Source: Larix sibirica | Taxonomy: Eukaryota; Streptophyta; Pinopsida; Pinales; Pinaceae | Assembly (NCBI GenBank): GCA_004151065.3 | Contig: NWUY0300090459.1 | Span: 1-12,791 of the forward strand | Length of the DNA: 12,791 nucleotides | Reading direction: 5' to 3' | Shown here: positions 9,233 to 12,791 of the stretch, one piece after another | How the letters are laid out: every line of letters starts with the position of its first letter | How positions within the stretch are numbered: position 1 is the first letter of the stretch | Translations under genes and position numbers: made by a program | Notes under the pieces: model-generated | Told to the model about the DNA's origin: nothing | Databases searched by the model: none | Seen by the model: the letters and a program-made list of their open reading frames with translations, nothing else

Positions 9233-9689
9233 TTCGACTTAACATAAACACCTACCCCCCTCAAATTTTATTAACAAGTTGGTATATGGGAATACAACAT
9301 GGTCCTAATCACCTATGTCTAGGTCTATATTATACACCAATGAATCATCAAACCAAGGATATCCATGCTTATGTAGGTCTTATACCAATATTCCCATTTA
9401 CATGTGATAAAATCCAACTCCATAAAAGTGATTATGATTGTATGGTTGAGCATGTGATTCTATCAAATATCAACATTTTTCATTTTCCACATCCCTTGTG
9501 CTCCAAATAAAATTACATAAACCAAGTACATTTCAGCCAAGTGCTTATCTTAAATCTTACAGAATCTATGTTCTTCTTTACCTACATCCATTTCTGTGAT
9601 TCTTATACCAATTCTTCACATCAATGTATCTTCATCAAATCCAGTAATCTAGGGGCTCACTCATTAGAGAGGTTTATCCACCCCAAAAT

Positions 9690-9702
9690 GGCTCTCGTGC
9701 CA
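9690..9702 (-). other. PBS-like site of the nested element
   Basis: The minus-strand sequence TGGCACGAGAGCC matches TGGTATCAGAGCC at 10 of 13 positions and directly abuts the 5' LTR. That is the expected position for an initiator Met-tRNA primer-binding site. Confidence 0.55.
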
Positions 9703-10034
9703 TATCTTAGAACTATGCACATAGAAAACATTCCTAGAGAGATAGAGAGAAACATCAGACAACAATAAACATGCACATAAATGGACACATGATATTTACC
9801 CTAAAAATATAAACTAGGATAACCATCCTTGATGTAGAATATTTGTTCATTACTCTTTTCCAATTCAACAAACATTGACCACTTGAGGCATCTTATAATG
9901 GATTTATTCAAATTGTTAAATAGGATTCATTGCATTTGATACCATGGGCTCATAAACCACCTAAAATAAATCCATAATCGATTGCACCATGGTTATCCTA
10001 ACTACTCTATGACCAAGTCACAATTAACCCTACA
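9703..10034 (-). repeat. 5' LTR of the nested element
   Basis: On the minus strand it begins TGTAGGGTTAATTGTGACTT at 10034 and ends beside the PBS-like site at 9702. It aligns with 8826-9218, with roughly a quarter of positions different, which implies an old insertion because LTRs are identical when an element integrates. Confidence 0.7.
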
Positions 10035-10620
10035 ACCACTAGGTATGAGTAAAATAACAAGACATATGGAAGACCACTTTCAAGAGAGAGTAAGGCTTAA
10101 GTGAATGGTTGGCAATCCCTTTTAGTAGATGGAATGCACTAGCTACATTTTTTTTTCAATGAAGTATGTATTGAATCCCCTTCTAAATTTATTTGTCATA
10201 CTAGTGTACTTCAATGATATATTGATGTTTATCTTTATTTGGGAAGAAAGTATCTCACATCTCATGTATGCGTTACAAGCCCTAAAAAATCATCAATTGT
10301 TGGAAAACCTTAAGAACAATAAATTTTCCTAGCAATTCTTGGGGTACATAGCGTACATGATTGGTGGAGGAGAGCTCAAGATTGATCTTGCAAAGATGTA
10401 AACCATCATCAAGTGGCCAAATCCTATAAATTTCAATAGAGTTAGGATATTTGTGGAAGTAGTTGAATACCTTCAAAATATTATAACATCATTTTCATTT
10501 GTGGTTGCACAACTCCATGCCATATGAACCAACAACAAAAAATTCTAGCTAAGAAATAATTAATAATATGTTTTTGAAGAGAAAAAAAGAAACAAATAGT
10601 CAAACACTATGATACTCATG
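10035..10620 (+). pseudogene. Ty3/gypsy RT and RNase H-side remnant, part after the nested insertion
   Basis: The sequence resumes with H-stop-V-stop-V (family HQVRI), then DIWKTTFK, GLSEWLAIPF and WNALATF. A run of nine T at 10148-10156 marks a one-base frameshift, after which KYVLNPLLNLFVILVYFNDIL appears in a frame open at 10129-10332. The catalytic YxDD reads Tyr-Phe-Asn-Asp (10207-10218), so the first metal-binding Asp is Asn. Next are WEESISHLMYALQALKNHQL, LGYIAYMIGGGELKIDLAKM, IIKWPNPINFNRVRIFVEVV and FSFVVAQLHAI. The last recognisable codons (family FQWGKxQQKAFDELK) run to about 10620. The polymerase would copy element RNA into DNA; this one is inactive. Confidence 0.85.
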
Positions 10621-10665
10621 AAGTATGTATGTATGTATCTATGTATGCATGCATGTTATGCATAA
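10621..10665. repeat. GTAT/GCAT microsatellite
   Basis: Imperfect tetranucleotide run (TATG repeated, then TGCATGCATG and TTATGCAT). It lies exactly where the gypsy RT/RNase H similarity ends. Confidence 0.8.
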
Positions 10666-10689
10666 TTTTTTTATATGAACATAATTTCA

Positions 10690-11136
10690 TAATACCATTT
10701 AATGGATTTGGAGGAGGTGGTGAGGGCATCTTTTGCTTGGAGCATATTCACTCTTGGGGGATTTATTTGGATTTTGGGATTCAATAAAAGAGATAATAAT
10801 ATAATCTTGCATATTCTATTGATTAAGGGATTGGGGGCCTTGAGTTGTAATGACTGGAGGGTTCATTGGGAGGAGAGTCATCCCCATGCTTGGTTGATTT
10901 GTTTCTTTCTATTAGCGAGAATGTTTGGCTATAGCTTAAATATTCCATCACCTTGATTCTAAGTTAGTTTGTTTGCAAATTTGTTAGGTATACCTCCAAG
11001 CTTTATCTTTATGTTTTGATCTATGAAATAGGTTTATTATTTTCATTAATTAGAGTAATATTATTTAATGTGTCTCAAATGATCTATATGTTGTGGTTTT
11101 CATGTACATAGTTGTTATGATTTTCAGTATTTACAT
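10690..11136 (+). repeat. Possible 5' LTR of a second (copia-like) element
   Basis: This is proposed only because a PBS-like site follows at 11138 and the sequence ends TTTACA just before it. The left limit is unknown; the purine-rich GGATTTGGAGGAGGTGGTGA near 10703 could be part of it or precede it. An open stretch at 10702-10956 (plus, 84 codons) shows no known domain and is probably chance. No partner LTR is in the window. Confidence 0.3.
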
Positions 11137-11137
11137 A

Positions 11138-11149
11138 TGGTATCAAAGC
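11138..11149 (+). other. PBS-like site of a second LTR element
   Basis: TGGTATCAAAGC matches the plant initiator Met-tRNA primer-binding sequence TGGTATCAGAGC at 11 of 12 positions and is followed by ATGG. The same hexamers also occur by chance in introns, so a flanking LTR is needed to prove it. Confidence 0.45.
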
Positions 11150-11266
11150 ATGGTTTCAATCCAAGAATCCCAAGAGCCCTTGCACCATTCTATGCATGGG
11201 ATACTTTTTGCATGTTTAATTTATTTCGATATTGATTTATTCTGAGACATATCATACACAGTAATT

Positions 11267-11567
11267 ATGGAGAATGGTGTAGTTATAGCTTGAGTCTTGA
11301 GTGGAACCCTAATCTTGTTTTTCATAAATCCATGAATCGTTTTAGTTTATTGACCATGAGAAAATTGATATTTTCTTGCAAGATAGTGCTACACCTTTAA
11401 GGCAAGTTATCACGCTGAACGGATGTCAATCTTGGTCATTCTTCCTGAAATTCAAACTTGAAAAAATGATTTTATATCTACATTGTCTATTTCTAATGCA
11501 TGCAATCATAGCCATATTAAAATCAGCATGGATTGAAACCAACCCACCATTGGTTGCGGCAAGGTGA
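11267..11567 (+). pseudogene. Possible copia-type gag start, broken
   Basis: An ATG at 11267 (MENGVVIA, then a stop) lies about 120 bp after the PBS-like site. In another frame 11376-11567 reads TPLRQVITLNGCQSWSFFLK followed by FKLEKMILYL. This resembles the start of copia Gag proteins, where a leucine-asparagine-glycine and a Trp-Ser pair (LNGxNYxxWS) precede an amphipathic helix. The similarity covers only about 25 residues and the rest (SAWIETNPPLVAAR) is not diagnostic. There is no recognisable downstream Pol. It could also be a chance open frame. Confidence 0.3.
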
Positions 11568-12791
11568 GCCCACAACGAATCACATAAACTCATATAATTT
11601 TAGGGTGTTAAGATAGAAAATTATGAGCTAGACCACTCACAACTAGTGGGGGATGACAAGTTGTAGAGTGGGAAAAAAGTTAAGATTTAAGTGCTTAAGT
11701 ATACCAATTGTCTACTATTGCATCATAGACCTTCAAGGGAAAATATGCTATGGAATAGGTTGACCCTTAGAGATTGGTGAGAAAATCACATGATGAGTAA
11801 TAATCTTGTAATCCAATGATTGGTTTTGTATTGGGATTAGGTGAGCTAATCCTTCTAAGTGCGAAAATGTATAGTTACATGTGATGGATAAATCACTAGG
11901 GATTAACCATTCCTCCATGCAGGTGGATTAAGAATGATATTAAAATTAAATAACAGTGACCTTGTGGTTTCTTTAACCCTTAAATTTAGAAAAACACCAT
12001 GTATACAGAGATTTATAACACAAAAAAACAAATATTCTAATGCAAAAAAACAAATATTATAATGCAAAATACCAAATACAAAGAGAATGGAAATAAAATG
12101 TTGTAGAATATAACCTTCTATTATGATAATCCAATAGAAAGCAATGTTCACTTGCCTCTTAAGGTTGGGAAACCTTTCACGTGAGAAAATCTCTAAATAC
12201 AATAATACTTGACAAAAATCCATCTCATCCTAACTCTTAAAATAGAATTTCAATAGCCAAAACCCTAACTACTTGTGGCCCTATCATTATTGAGTACCAA
12301 CTACCTAGTGCACTTTAATTAACAAAGAGACCCTTTTTCATATTAATTAATTAGCCACTGCCATCTGTTGACACATTTTGCATCAATTGAATGCTTTCGC
12401 AAAGTTTTGCTTCAGCTATCTATTTTCTCCTATGTGTTGGACCATTCGATAATTTCCCTAAACAAACTATTTTTCCACAATAATAAATTAGGGGGGCCTA
12501 ACGTAGGCAAACAATGCATAGTGAATAATGATTTGTGACATTTTAATGATTAAGACATGTTTAAAGATGAAGATCAATCTCAATGTACAAAGAAGAATGA
12601 TTTGGTTATGTGATTATCTTTGAAGTTGCATTCGATTATTTTGAAAGGCCTTTGGATACATTTTATAAAAATTTTGTTGGTTGTATTCTTCTGGTTGGAT
12701 AATCATATTAAAATTGAAATATTATATTTTGGTTTGGGCCTTAACAAAAAGTGGATGGGCTAATATGCAAATATTTTGGGTGTGATTAAGG
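11568..12791. other. No recognisable gene; probable old LTR or transposon debris
   Basis: The minus-strand open stretch 11903-12223 is rich in Ile, Leu and Phe, as expected from AT-rich DNA, and shows no motif. Phrases such as ACTAGTGGGGGATGACAAG (near 11643) and GGGCCTTAACAAAAAGTGG (near 12737) recall LTR or element-end sequence in plants, but I could not find a partner copy in the window. A short tandem duplication lies at 12022-12065. Confidence 0.35.
12022..12065. repeat. Two tandem units of 22 bp
   Basis: Seven A, then CAAATATTCTAATGC, is followed directly by seven A and CAAATATTATAATGC; one base differs. It is a simple slippage-type duplication in A-rich DNA. Confidence 0.8.

Larger units (their letters stand above)
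8826..10034 (-). mobile_element. Small noncoding LTR element nested antisense in the gypsy RT
   Basis: Two direct repeats (8826-9218 and 9703-10034), about 75% alike by eye, bracket a 484-bp centre. Read on the minus strand the parts are in canonical order: 5' LTR starting TGTAGGG, a PBS-like site, the internal region, a polypurine tract, and a 3' LTR starting TGTTGGG. The centre has no reading frame resembling Gag or Pol; the plus-strand open stretches at 9166-9510 and 9541-9768 run against the element. At 1.2 kb it is a non-autonomous element of the TRIM/SMART kind, though its LTRs are long for a TRIM. Its flanks are gypsy RT codons that join without loss. The expected 5-bp target duplication is poor: ACCAC on the right, ACTAG at 8824-8828 on the left. 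Confidence 0.75.
6934..10620 (+). mobile_element. Decayed Ty3/gypsy retrotransposon, interrupted by a nested LTR element
   Basis: The order PBS, gag with CCHC knuckle, protease, RT is that of Ty3/gypsy elements. Family-typical residues can be followed for about 2.5 kb of its own sequence despite many stops. The element is split at 8825/10035 by an antisense insertion, has lost about 90 RT codons at 8795/8796, and ends near 10620 at a microsatellite. The rest of the RNase H region, integrase and 3' LTR are not visible. No part can be translated at useful length, so it is long inactive. Confidence 0.85.

Noticed and set aside
9166-9768. Two plus-strand open frames (9166-9510, 9541-9768) as genes
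   Set aside because: They run against the orientation of the nested LTR element, cross its LTR boundaries and show no known motif.
10702-10956. 84-codon plus-strand open frame as a gene
   Set aside because: No domain or motif; it sits in the probable LTR of a retroelement and is hydrophobic, as T/G-rich DNA would give by chance.
11903-12223. 106-codon minus-strand open frame as a membrane protein
   Set aside because: The hydrophobic content follows from A-rich DNA and includes the 22-bp tandem duplication; no family features are present.

Overview
The window looks like intergenic DNA from a very large, repeat-rich plant genome, most likely a conifer or another gymnosperm. It is strongly AT-rich and holds no intact gene. 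Everything I can recognise is a decayed retroelement. The best lineage clue is a Penelope-like retroelement (PLE) with a GIY-YIG endonuclease; in land plants such elements are known mainly from conifers (the 'Dryad' group). The Ty3/gypsy gag-protease-RT sequence is also of a kind I associate with large plant genomes. No bacterial features, tRNA, rRNA or CRISPR array were seen.

Layout. Positions 1-195: nothing recognised. 196-860 (minus): a broken Gly/Met/Pro/Phe-rich open region with a degenerate 69-bp (23-codon) tandem repeat. 861-3390: AT-rich sequence with no recognisable gene. 3405-4802: two PLE 3' ends (linker plus GIY-YIG endonuclease) arranged head to head as a long inverted repeat with a loop of about 20 bp. 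4803-6540: nothing recognised. 6934-10620 (plus): an old Ty3/gypsy element that can be followed from its initiator-Met-tRNA primer-binding site through gag (CCHC knuckle), protease and reverse transcriptase. It carries many stops, a frameshift and an internal RT deletion.

A second element of about 1.2 kb (8826-10034, minus) sits inside the gypsy RT, between the codons for Gly-Tyr and His-Gln-Val of the conserved block LDLKSGYHQV. It is noncoding and has two LTRs, a PBS-like site and a polypurine tract in the right places. After the gypsy remnant there is a GTAT microsatellite (10621-10665). A second LTR element, probably Ty1/copia-like, may follow: PBS at 11138 and a possible gag start near 11376. 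The rest, to 12791, has no recognised gene and one short 22-bp tandem duplication.

The genes do not work together. The window records successive insertions: the gypsy element came first, the small LTR element jumped into it in antisense, and all copies then decayed by point mutation and small indels. The most notable structures are the exact nesting site and the inverted PLE pair, which would form a roughly 670-bp hairpin if transcribed.
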